A stretch of DNA of 5,966 nucleotides from Ardenticatenales bacterium. Its GTDB lineage: Bacteria > Chloroflexota > Anaerolineae > Ardenticatenales > Ardenticatenaceae. The stretch lies in assembly GCA_013812995.1 (NCBI GenBank), contig JACCSL010000170.1, positions 1-5,966 of the forward strand, given 5' to 3'. The notes below the pieces were generated by a model. It saw only the letters and a list, made by a program, of their open reading frames with translations, had not been told where the DNA came from and ran no database searches. Below, one piece after another: positions 1 to 5,018 of this stretch (position 1 is the stretch's first letter; the number at the start of each line of letters is the position of its first letter). The translations under genes were made by a program, and so were the position numbers.

Positions 1-2
1 TT

Positions 3-425
3 GACCGTCACCGCCACCTGCCGCCAACAGCAGCGCCCGCTCCTCCCCTTCTTATCCGACTCCCTCGCCGCTCACTGGGCAGGACAGCAGGCCCCCTCCC
101 TTTTTCCTACCCCCTGAACTATTACCATGCGAATCAATCTACCTTGCTTCGATTTGATGAGCCAGAAGAATACAGCGTCGAATTTTTCCGTTTATTTCAC
201 GGCAAGACTGTGCCTTATAGCGTTCTCCAAGATTATGCTCTTAACGAAACGGTTTTTACGACACCAAACGGCATCTTAAAAGAAATGGAAAACAAGCGAT
301 TGATTGCTCGTGTTCATAGATTCGATGGTGTTAAACGCCGACAAGGTTCGTTTCAAGAGGGCGATCTTATTGAGTTTTCAAAGACCGAACCTCTCGCGCA
401 GCAAGGTTTTAGCCTAGACCTATAG
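3..425 (+). CDS. C-terminal part of a probable three-Cys-motif partner protein (TcmP-like), 5' partial
   Basis: The frame is open from base 3 to a TAG at 423-425, so the gene either enters from outside the window or starts at an internal codon such as the TTG at 144. The last ~93 residues look like a real protein. A helical segment (FRLFHGK) is followed by a winged-helix-like pattern with an ALNETVFTTPNGILKEMENK helix pair and a basic wing ending in LIEF. This resembles the winged-helix tail of TcmP proteins, which are typically found beside three-Cys-motif (DUF5131) proteins, and the next gene is exactly that, 14 bases downstream. The identification rests as much on the neighbour as on sequence. 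Bases 1 to ~125 are C-rich and translate to a Pro/Arg-rich stretch unlike the rest, so the true coding part may begin only around 130-144. The protein would then be a truncated remnant; full TcmP proteins are usually well over 200 residues. Confidence 0.5.
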   Translation, partial: DRHRHLPPTAAPAPPLLIRLPRRSLGRTAGPLPFSYPLNYYHANQSTLLRFDEPEEYSVEFFRLFHGKTVPYSVLQDYALNETVFTTPNGILKEMENKRLIARVHRFDGVKRRQGSFQEGDLIEFSKTEPLAQQGFSLDL

Positions 426-439
426 GCTATGGAGGATCA

Positions 440-1171
440 ATGTCTACAGGCAGCAAGATAGAATGGACGGATGCAACCTGGAACCCCGTTACAGGTTGTC
501 TAGAGGTCTCGCCAGGATGCGATCATTGTTACGCTCGGACCTTCGCTGAGCGTTTTCGAGGTGTTCCAGGTCATCCCTATGAACAGGGATTTGACCTGCG
601 ACTTTGGTATAATCGACTAGAGCACCCACTGAAGTGGAAGAAGCCGCGTCGCATTTTCGTCAATAGTATGTCTGACCTCTTTCATAAGGACGTACCCGAG
701 GAGTTCATCCGCGAAGCTTTTGAGGTCATGAAACAAGCGGATTGGCACAACTTCCAGATACTTACCAAGCGCCCTCAGCGACTGGCCTCCCTTGCCTCTA
801 CTCTACCCTGGCCGCCGCATGTGTGGATGGGGGTGTCCATTGAAAATGATGAATATACCTGGCGAGCCGACTATCTCCGCAAAATTCCTGCTATTGTTCG
901 CTTCATCAGCGCGGAACCTCTGCTTGGCCCATTGCCCAGCTTGAGACTAGAAGGCATTCACTGGCTTATTACTGGAGGAGAAAGCGGGGTAGGCCATCGT
1001 CCTTGCGAAATGGATTGGGTACGCGACCTGCGGGATCGCTGTATAAAACAAAACATCTCATTTTTCCATAAACAATGGGGGGGGCGTACTGCAAAAATAG
1101 GAGGGCGTGAACTGGACGGACGTACCTGGGACCAGTATCCGCAAGAGTTGACACCTGTAAGTGGATATTGA
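440..1171 (+). CDS. DUF5131 family (phage Gp37/Gp68) three-Cys-motif protein
   Basis: This 243-residue protein is a full-length member of the DUF5131 (Pfam Gp37_Gp68) family. It opens with the family signature IEWTDATWNPVTGC, and C20, C27 and C30 form a CX6CX2C cluster (SPGCDHCY) that resembles a radical-SAM-type metal-binding site without the canonical CX3CX2C spacing. Further conserved blocks are NSMSDLFH (75-82), ILTKRP (107-112), GVSIEN (131-136), SAEPLLG (157-163), ITGGESG (177-183) and KQWGG near the C terminus. The family has no firmly established reaction; an Fe-S/SAM enzyme fold is inferred from the cysteines. The start is the ATG preceded by GGAGG at 431-435. The upstream TcmP-like frame ends 14 bases earlier, which fits a two-gene operon and the known pairing of these families. 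The convergent regulator gene begins its stop codon only 9 bases after this TGA, with no terminator between. Confidence 0.9.
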   Translation: MSTGSKIEWTDATWNPVTGCLEVSPGCDHCYARTFAERFRGVPGHPYEQGFDLRLWYNRLEHPLKWKKPRRIFVNSMSDLFHKDVPEEFIREAFEVMKQADWHNFQILTKRPQRLASLASTLPWPPHVWMGVSIENDEYTWRADYLRKIPAIVRFISAEPLLGPLPSLRLEGIHWLITGGESGVGHRPCEMDWVRDLRDRCIKQNISFFHKQWGGRTAKIGGRELDGRTWDQYPQELTPVSGY

Positions 1172-1180
1172 TCTTCTGTG

Positions 1181-1513
1181 TTAAAGACTGCTCTCCCTCA
1201 CTTCCCTAGCAGGATACATAGCAAAAACATCTTCAAGTTGAGGATTAAAGCCACGCCTCTTTAAGTCGTTGACAACTGCCGAAAGCAACGTCAAATTAGC
1301 ATTTTTGACATTACTTGCCAGTAAGTTGTACATCGTAGCTCTGTGGACGCCTGTTGCATCTGCCAGTTCCGCCACGCTAGGTATCTTGCGCCTCTCACTC
1401 GGCAGCTTGTCCGCCTCTTGCCCCTCCAGCCTTTTAAGATAATCCCCTAGCCGAATAACAATGGCGATGTCGCTTTCCAGATTCACTTTGTTAGTATCGT
1501 TTTCGCTAGTCAT
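1181..1513 (-). CDS. XRE-like helix-turn-helix transcriptional regulator
   Basis: This is a 110-residue protein with one DNA-binding domain. The helix-turn-helix lies at about residues 47-66 (VAELADATGVHRATMYNLLA), with a small residue and turn glycine (A51, G55) in the expected places. It is followed by LTLLSAVVNDLKRRGF, the C-terminal helix typical of Cro/C1-type (HTH_26-like) domains. The first 40 residues are charged and helical, and no effector domain is visible. ATG at 1511-1513 is the chosen start, with a modest AAAGG about six bases upstream. A 14-bp imperfect palindrome lies 20 bp upstream of the start and could be its own operator. The gene faces the DUF5131 gene tail to tail, so it may regulate itself, the adjacent plus-strand promoter at 1581, or a gene elsewhere. 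Its target cannot be read from the sequence. It is not in the usual position of a restriction-modification controller, being far from that pair. Confidence 0.78.
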   Translation of the reverse strand: MTSENDTNKVNLESDIAIVIRLGDYLKRLEGQEADKLPSERRKIPSVAELADATGVHRATMYNLLASNVKNANLTLLSAVVNDLKRRGFNPQLEDVFAMYPAREVRESSL

Positions 1514-1533
1514 TGCCTGCCTTTAGCTCTACA

Positions 1534-1547
1534 GTGTAAATTGACAC
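1534..1547. promoter_or_regulatory. Imperfect palindrome, candidate operator of the HTH regulator
   Basis: GTGTAAATTGACAC reads almost the same on both strands: six of seven symmetric pairs match around an AATT centre. It lies 20 bp upstream of the regulator's start codon, where an autorepressor would block transcription. A second short symmetric word (TACAGTGTA, 1530-1538) overlaps its left side. No clear -35/-10 pair for the regulator was found here, so the operator role is inferred from position and symmetry only. Confidence 0.35.
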
Positions 1548-1580
1548 AGATAATTTAAGGTAGCTGTTGCTATATTAGGC

Positions 1581-1609
1581 TTGACAATAGCGGCCAAGAC
1601 TTGTATGAT
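1581..1609 (+). promoter_or_regulatory. Strong sigma70-type promoter without an adjacent gene
   Basis: TTGACA (1581-1586) and TATGAT (1604-1609) are separated by exactly 17 bases, a near-perfect housekeeping promoter pointing rightwards. No convincing coding frame follows within 290 bases. The next plus-strand gene is the HNH endonuclease at 1906, so the transcript would first cross the inverted repeat at 1711-1740 and run antisense to tRNA-Ser(GCU). It could drive the HNH gene through this long leader, make a small RNA, or be fortuitous. The rest of 1514-1747 holds nothing else I can support except the palindrome at 1534-1547 and the terminator at 1711-1740. Confidence 0.5.
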
Positions 1610-1710
1610 GTAGTGTGGCATACGACGAATGAAATTAATCGCACGATCTTCTTAATTATGACTCACCTCGTTTTCCAGGTTGATAGACTAACTGAGAGTG
1701 AGCAAAAATC

Positions 1711-1740
1711 AAAAAGGCCACCCTTTCGGATGACCTTTTT
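1711..1740 (-). terminator. Rho-independent terminator of tRNA-Ser(GCU)
   Basis: Read on the minus strand, a 13-bp stem (AAAAAGGUCAUCC / GGGUGGCCUUUUU) closes on a GAAA tetraloop, with two G-U wobbles, and is followed by GAUUUUU. On the plus strand the same two positions become A-C mismatches, so the element is built for minus-strand transcription. It starts 8 bases after the 3' end of tRNA-Ser(GCU) and is therefore the likely end of the serS/tRNA transcription unit. Confidence 0.85.
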
Positions 1741-1747
1741 TACGAGG

Positions 1748-1834
1748 CGGAGAGGGAGGGATTCGAACCCTCGGTGCTATTTCTAGCACACTCGCTTAGC
1801 AGGCGAGCCCGATCGACCACTCTGGCACCTCCCC
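1748..1834 (-). tRNA. tRNA-Ser (anticodon GCU)
   Basis: This is an 87-base class II tRNA. The acceptor arms GGGGAGG and CCUCUCC pair over seven bases with one G-U. The anticodon stem CUCGC/GCGAG carries the loop CUGCUAA, giving anticodon GCU for AGC/AGU codons. A long variable arm (GUGCUA-GAAA-UAGCAC) and the T arm GAGGG-UUCGAAU-CCCUC follow. The discriminator base is G73, as expected for serine. The 3' CCA is not encoded (CCU follows G73), so it must be added after transcription. No clear own promoter was seen, although 71 bases including an 11-bp tandem repeat separate it from the divergently oriented HNH gene. It may originally have been transcribed together with the tRNA-Ser(UGA) gene upstream of it. 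Confidence 0.96.
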
Positions 1835-1860
1835 GTATGTAATTAACGACTATCTACCTT

Positions 1861-1882
1861 TAGAAGCATCCTAGAAGCATCC
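1861..1882. repeat. Tandem 11-bp repeat between tRNA-Ser(GCU) and the HNH gene
   Basis: TAGAAGCATCC occurs twice in a row without interruption (1861-1871 and 1872-1882). It lies in the short AT-rich spacer upstream of both the minus-strand tRNA gene and the plus-strand HNH gene. It may be a slippage duplication, a double protein-binding site, or a scar of insertion. The sequence alone does not decide. Confidence 0.7.
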
Positions 1883-1905
1883 CCAACCTGTAGTAAGGAG
1901 GTTTT

Positions 1906-2463
1906 ATGGGAAAGACAATGCAAATGGTCTGCTGTTTCCAGTGTGGAATTGAATTTGAACGTGCAGTATGTGAAGTGAATCGGGCAGAAAAATCAAACTG
2001 GAGGATATTTTGTAGTCGTAATTGCAGAAATTTGGCAACGCCTCCCCCATATCCCAAGGGTAGAATGCCTCCCCACCTCAAACCAGGCAACAAACGAGAC
2101 GAATTTACTCCCTTCCGAATACATCTGCGTTTAGCGAAGAAGCACTCACTCCAAAGAACGGGCGAAAGTCAGGAGTGTTCCATCACGCTTGCAGATCTTA
2201 AGGGGCAGTGGGATAGCCAACAAGGTATCTGCCCTTACACTGGATGGGAATTGGATAATCCAATTTCATGGGATAGGGAACGTGGTTGTGTATCTCATGC
2301 AGCCCGAGCCAGTCTTGATCGCATCGACTCTTCTAAAGGGTATGTGGTTGGTAATATTCAGTTCGTCGCCATAATCGCGAATTTTGCGAAACATGGTTAT
2401 GACGAAAGTGTGTTTCTTGAATTCTGTAAGGCTGTTGTGGAGTACCGCAATCTAGTGTCATAG
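1906..2463 (+). CDS. HNH-type endonuclease with N-terminal zinc finger, between two tRNA-Ser genes
   Basis: This is a 185-residue protein. An N-terminal zinc-finger-like knot (C10, C13, C36, C40; pattern CX2C...FCSRNC) resembles those of phage and mobile-element HNH nucleases. A Pro/Lys-rich linker (46-64) is followed by an HNH-superfamily module: CPYTG at 109-113, ASLDRID at 135-141, KGYVVGNIQFV at 144-154, and N159/K162 downstream. This DRID...GY..GN..FV pattern is seen in homing-type HNH enzymes; D138, N150 and N159 are candidate active-site residues. A strong AAGGAGG at 1895-1901, four bases before the ATG, fixes the start; M5 and M7 are less well placed alternatives. The stop codon is only 5 bases from the 3' end of the opposing tRNA-Ser(UGA) gene, and the gene interrupts an otherwise same-strand serS/tRNA-Ser/tRNA-Ser series. 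This suggests acquisition by insertion. The cleavage target is unknown and there is no visible intron or split gene. Confidence 0.8.
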   Translation: MGKTMQMVCCFQCGIEFERAVCEVNRAEKSNWRIFCSRNCRNLATPPPYPKGRMPPHLKPGNKRDEFTPFRIHLRLAKKHSLQRTGESQECSITLADLKGQWDSQQGICPYTGWELDNPISWDRERGCVSHAARASLDRIDSSKGYVVGNIQFVAIIANFAKHGYDESVFLEFCKAVVEYRNLVS

Positions 2464-2468
2464 TAACA

Positions 2469-2555
2469 CGGAGGGAGAGGGAGTCGAACCCCCGAGGGCG
2501 TTACCGCCCCATCCGCTTTCAAGGCGGCGCCGTTTGGCCACTCCGGCATCCCTCC
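2469..2555 (-). tRNA. tRNA-Ser (anticodon UGA)
   Basis: This is an 87-base class II tRNA. The acceptor arms GGAGGGA and UCCCUCC pair perfectly. The anticodon loop CUUGAAA gives anticodon UGA, reading UCA and related UCN codons. The anticodon stem GCCGC/GCGGA has a G27-A43 mismatch at its outer end. A long variable arm (GGGGCGGUAACGCCCUC) is present, and the T arm GGGGG-UUCGACU-CCCUC contains one G-U pair. The discriminator is G73, and CCA is not encoded (UGU follows). The gene begins 90 bases after the serS stop codon on the same strand and may be co-transcribed with it. The opposing HNH gene ends 5 bases from its 3' end, so there is no room for a terminator before that gene. Confidence 0.95.
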
Positions 2556-2596
2556 AAATTCTGTATGAATGACTCCTCCAGAACGCGAAGAGTGTA

Positions 2597-2639
2597 GGGG
2601 AGAAAGGGCTTTTTGTCAAACAAAAGCGCCCCTCTCCCC
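2597..2639. repeat. Long imperfect inverted repeat between serS and tRNA-Ser(UGA)
   Basis: GGGGAGA (2597-2603) pairs with TCTCCCC (2633-2639). Inside it GGGCTTTTTGT pairs with ACAAAAGC-GCCC with small bulges, around a 3-base loop. The hairpin could form on either strand and begins 7 bases after the serS stop. Neither strand has a U-tract after the stem, so it is not a typical terminator. It may protect or process the 3' end of the serS message, or separate mRNA from tRNA. Confidence 0.5.
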
Positions 2640-2645
2640 CACGAC

Positions 2646-3950
2646 TCACGCCACAGGGACTTTGCCCATTGCGTTCTCCCTGGTGATGGCCTCGAGACCG
2701 CGCATGTAGGGGCGAAGGATGGCTGGAACAGCGATGGAGCCATCGGCCTGCTGGTAGTTTTCCATGATACCGATCACTGTGCGGGGCAGCGCCAGCCCGG
2801 AGCCATTCAGGGTGTGGACAAACTCCGGCTTGGCGTTGGGGGCCGGGCGGTAGCGAATGTTGGCCCGCCGCGCCTGGAAGTCCCCGAAGTTCGAGCAGGA
2901 ACTGACCTCCAGATACTCGCTGCTGCCGGGGGCCCACATCTCGATGTCATATTTCACCATCGCGCTAAAGCTCAGATCGCCGGTGACCATCTGGAGGCGG
3001 TGGTAGGGAATCTCCAGCGCCTCGCAGATCTCCTCGGCGTTGCGCATCAGCCGCTCTAGCTCCGCCATGCTCTCCTCGGGTTTCGTGAAGATGACCATCT
3101 CCACCTTGTCGAACTGATGACCGCGCTTGATGCCGCGCACATCACGCCCGGCGCTCATCTTCTCGCGGCGGAAGCAGGGTGTGTAGGCCACATGGCGAAC
3201 GGGCAGCTCTGCGCCATCCATCACTTCGTCCATGTACATGTTCGTCACAGGCACCTCGGCGGTGGGCACCCAGTAGAAATCTTCCTCGGCGTCCCGGTAG
3301 AGGTTCTCCCCGAATTTGGGAAGCTGCCCCGTGCCATACAGGCACTTTTCCTTGACCATGAAGGGCGGGTAGACCTCTGTGAAGCCGTGATTGTCCATGT
3401 GAAAGTCGAGCATCCACTGAATCAGCGCCCGCTGGAGGCGCGCGCCCATGCCCCGCAGCATATAGAAGCGGGTACCCGACACCTTCACCCCGCGCTCGAA
3501 GTCGATGATGCCCAGCGGCTCGGCCAGTTCCCAGTGGGTCTTCGGCTCGAAGTCGAACTCGCGCTTGGTCCCCCACTCCTTCGTCACGCGGTTCTCCGCC
3601 TCCGACTGGGCTACCGGAACACTCTCGTGGGGCATATTGGGCAACGTGAGAAGAATATAGTCCAACTTGCCCTCGACCTCGCGCAACTCTACATCCAAGG
3701 CGTCAATGCGCTCGTTGACCACCTTCATCGCCGTGATACGTCGCTCGCGCTCCTCCGCCTCCTTGATACGTCCAATCTCCTTGGAGCCCACGTTGCGCTC
3801 GTTGCGCAGAGCCTCTACATCCGTCAGGAGCGCGCGCCGCCGCTCGTCCAGGGTAAGAAGCTCATCAATGATCTCGGTGGGCTCGTAGAGGCGGCGCAGC
3901 CCCTCACGGAACTGGTCGGGGTTCTCTCGAATCTGTTTCAAATCCAGCAT
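2646..3950 (-). CDS. serS: Seryl-tRNA synthetase
   Basis: SerRS activates serine with ATP and charges tRNA-Ser in the cytoplasm; it also supplies Ser-tRNA for selenocysteine in species that have it. The 434-residue length is normal for the bacterial enzyme. Residues 1-110 form the charged N-terminal domain with the long helical hairpin (about 27-100) that grips the tRNA-Ser variable arm. The class II catalytic domain follows: GTRFYML...GFTEVYPPFMV (motif 1, 159-199), the serine-binding TAE (230-232), CFRREKMSAGRDVRGIKRGHQFDKVE (motif 2, 259-284), SSCSNFGDFQARR (350-362), and NGSGLALPR...ENYQQADGSIAVP (motif 3, 382-409, with R390). Motif 2 has KMS where EAG/EGS-type residues are common, a mild variation. 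The start is the ATG at 3948-3950, set by GGAGG at 3956-3960. A longer frame beginning at 3980 would start within the T-box terminator tail and is rejected. Expression is controlled by the serine T-box upstream. The codons are GC-rich compared with the flanking accessory genes. Confidence 0.98.
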   Translation of the reverse strand: MLDLKQIRENPDQFREGLRRLYEPTEIIDELLTLDERRRALLTDVEALRNERNVGSKEIGRIKEAEERERRITAMKVVNERIDALDVELREVEGKLDYILLTLPNMPHESVPVAQSEAENRVTKEWGTKREFDFEPKTHWELAEPLGIIDFERGVKVSGTRFYMLRGMGARLQRALIQWMLDFHMDNHGFTEVYPPFMVKEKCLYGTGQLPKFGENLYRDAEEDFYWVPTAEVPVTNMYMDEVMDGAELPVRHVAYTPCFRREKMSAGRDVRGIKRGHQFDKVEMVIFTKPEESMAELERLMRNAEEICEALEIPYHRLQMVTGDLSFSAMVKYDIEMWAPGSSEYLEVSSCSNFGDFQARRANIRYRPAPNAKPEFVHTLNGSGLALPRTVIGIMENYQQADGSIAVPAILRPYMRGLEAITRENAMGKVPVA

Positions 3951-3955
3951 GGCTT

Positions 3956-3960
3956 CCTCC
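3956..3960 (-). promoter_or_regulatory. Ribosome binding site that fixes the serS start
   Basis: GGAGG lies five bases upstream of the ATG at 3948-3950 and downstream of the T-box terminator. It selects MLDLKQIREN as the N terminus, which is also where known SerRS proteins begin. Confidence 0.88.
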
Positions 3961-3978
3961 GGTTGTGTTGGATAGAAC

Positions 3979-4011
3979 AAAAAAAGCTCGCCCTGAATTC
4001 AGGGCGAGCTT
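3979..4011 (-). terminator. T-box regulated intrinsic terminator of serS
   Basis: A perfect 12-bp stem (AAGCTCGCCCTG / CAGGGCGAGCTT) around an AATT loop is followed by a run of seven T on the minus strand. Its left arm (CTCGC, 4008-4004, and CCTG, 4003-4000) is also the right arm of the T-box antiterminator, so the two structures exclude each other. This is the expected switch geometry. Confidence 0.95.
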
Positions 4012-4230
4012 GTCTCGCGGTGCCACCTGCTTTGCGCCCGCCTGTGCGGACGCCTCGTATGCGCGGTATCGGGCGCACCCGGCCTGCTTCACCGTCGCCG
4101 GGCGACGTTTGCGCAGGCGGCTCGGGAGGGGATTCCGCTTGCCTCCTTATTGCCTTGCACCACCCGGCAACTCTCTGAAGAAGAAGGGAAAGCGTACTTA
4201 TCTCCGTCAAAGCCACTGTGTAAGCTTATT
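3984..4230 (-). ncRNA. T-box riboswitch (serine) in the serS leader
   Basis: This leader binds uncharged tRNA-Ser and allows transcription into serS. The stem I base GGAG (4205-4202) pairs with CTCC (4128-4125). The specifier loop has AGTA (4198-4195) on one side and GAATCCC (4135-4129) on the other, closed above by CGCTT/AAGCG (4194-4190, 4140-4136), so the specifier codon reads UCC (4132-4130). AGAGAG (4176-4171) and an apical hairpin TTGCC/GGCAA with loop GGGTGGTGCAA follow. Stem III is GCGCCCG/CGGGCGC (4076-4070, 4040-4034). The T-box AGGTGGCACCGCG (4028-4016) forms the antiterminator: CAGG with CCTG, a 7-base bulge UGGCACC, and GCGAG with CTCGC. The bulge UGGC complements a 3' GCCA end, that is discriminator G73, which both tRNA-Ser genes here have. 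The transcription start near 4230 is inferred from the promoter. Identification as a T-box is secure; the UCC specifier is very probable. Confidence 0.96.
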
Positions 4231-4236
4231 GAAGTC

Positions 4237-4265
4237 AGTATATCTACCTCAGATTGGGTTGTCAA
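4237..4265 (-). promoter_or_regulatory. Sigma70-type promoter of the serS T-box transcript
   Basis: On the minus strand TTGACA (4265-4260) and TATACT (4242-4237) are separated by 17 bases, nearly ideal. Transcription would start about 4230, some 25 bases before stem I of the T-box. The remaining bases to 4371 form the upstream region of the divergent restriction gene; no strong promoter for that gene is evident there. Confidence 0.88.
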
Positions 4266-4371
4266 TGCGTTGTGCAAAAACAGTGTACAGTGAGAGATTT
4301 TGCCAAGTTTGGAAAGCAGGTAAGGATAGGCTGAATTCCTCTTTGTTTGCGTGGAAAGGACTTGACCAAGC

Positions 4372-5013
4372 ATGAGTGATCTTGAGCTATCGAAACATAT
4401 TTTCCACTCCCCTGCTTTTGAGGATGTAGTGAATGAGGCCGTAGAGTTTTTTATCAAGACTCCTCCCTATCCGCTACCACCCTCCGCCAAGTTCCTGGGA
4501 GCAGGGGTCTACGCTCTCTACTTTGTTGGTCAAGCGGGAATATACGCTCCCCTCGGGCGGCTCAACCAATCTACGATAAGAATCCCTATTTATGTAGGGA
4601 AAACGAGCCCCACAGGCTGGCGTACTGGGCGAGGACTCGCTACAGCAGGCGAAGCTGGTAATGTATACCGACGATTGAATGAACATGCAAAGAGCGTCCA
4701 AGCCAGTTCTACCCTCAATGTTAGAGATTTCGTCTATCGTTTCATCATTCTTGCGGGGCCAGAAAGTGGTTTGATAGGTGGCATTGAAGCTGCCCTAATC
4801 AGGAAGTATTCACCACTCTGGAACAGTCATATTGATGGATTTGGCAATCACGACCCAGGAAGTGGTCGTTACAACCAATCACCTTCAGAGTGGGATATTC
4901 TGCATCCCGGTAGAACATGGGCAACGCGGCTTACAGGCCAACCCCCGAGCTACCAGAACAGTATGAAAAAGGTTCATCAAGTTCTTAGCGCATTTGAAGA
5001 AGGAGATTTATAG
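4372..5013 (+). CDS. Eco29kI-family type II restriction endonuclease (GIY-YIG)
   Basis: This enzyme should cut unmethylated double-stranded DNA at a short palindrome; the known family members Eco29kI, NgoMIII and MraI recognise CCGCGG. Its 213 residues match the family length (Eco29kI is about 214). The GIY-YIG fold shows as GVYALYF (45-51) and PIYVGK (72-77), followed by RLNEHAKS (101-108), the acidic IEAALI (138-143) and SPLWNSHIDGFGNHDPGSGRY (147-167). The residues known to be essential in Eco29kI (two Tyr, Arg, His, Glu, Asn) have clear counterparts at Y47, Y74, R101, H105, E139 and N151, so the enzyme looks intact. The C-terminal LHPGRTWA (177-184) is also family-typical. ATG 4372 is the first start after an in-frame stop at 4363-4365; GGAAAGGA (4353-4360) lies somewhat far upstream, suggesting modest translation. 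Its stop is 5 bases from the stop of the opposing methyltransferase, its likely protective partner. Specificity CCGCGG is inferred from the family. Confidence 0.93.
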   Translation: MSDLELSKHIFHSPAFEDVVNEAVEFFIKTPPYPLPPSAKFLGAGVYALYFVGQAGIYAPLGRLNQSTIRIPIYVGKTSPTGWRTGRGLATAGEAGNVYRRLNEHAKSVQASSTLNVRDFVYRFIILAGPESGLIGGIEAALIRKYSPLWNSHIDGFGNHDPGSGRYNQSPSEWDILHPGRTWATRLTGQPPSYQNSMKKVHQVLSAFEEGDL

Positions 5014-5018
5014 ACAGC

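Noticed and set aside
1181..1513. HTH protein as the controller (C) protein of the restriction-modification pair
   Set aside because: It is about 3 kb away with serS and tRNA genes between, and no matching operator was seen upstream of the restriction gene.
1601..1786. Plus-strand frame ending in GRDSNPRCYF
   Set aside because: The terminal part is the complement of the T arm of tRNA-Ser(GCU), a well-known false protein signature. It has no good ribosome site and runs through the terminator.
1748..2555. Two tRNA-Ser genes as attL/attR of an integrated element
   Set aside because: The tRNAs have different anticodons and different arms and are both complete. No integrase is present and no long identical 3' segment flanks the HNH gene.
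2458..2937. Minus-strand frame covering tRNA-Ser(UGA) and the end of serS
   Set aside because: It overlaps a tRNA and is an out-of-frame shadow of serS.
3951..3980. Upstream start giving a SerRS with 10 extra residues
   Set aside because: The codon lies in the U-tract of the T-box terminator, lacks a ribosome site and does not fit the family N terminus.
3117..4178. Long plus-strand open frame (353 codons) opposite serS and its leader
   Set aside because: It is antisense to a clear seryl-tRNA synthetase gene and crosses the T-box terminator. Its His/Leu/Arg-rich translation is typical of the complement of a GC-rich gene.
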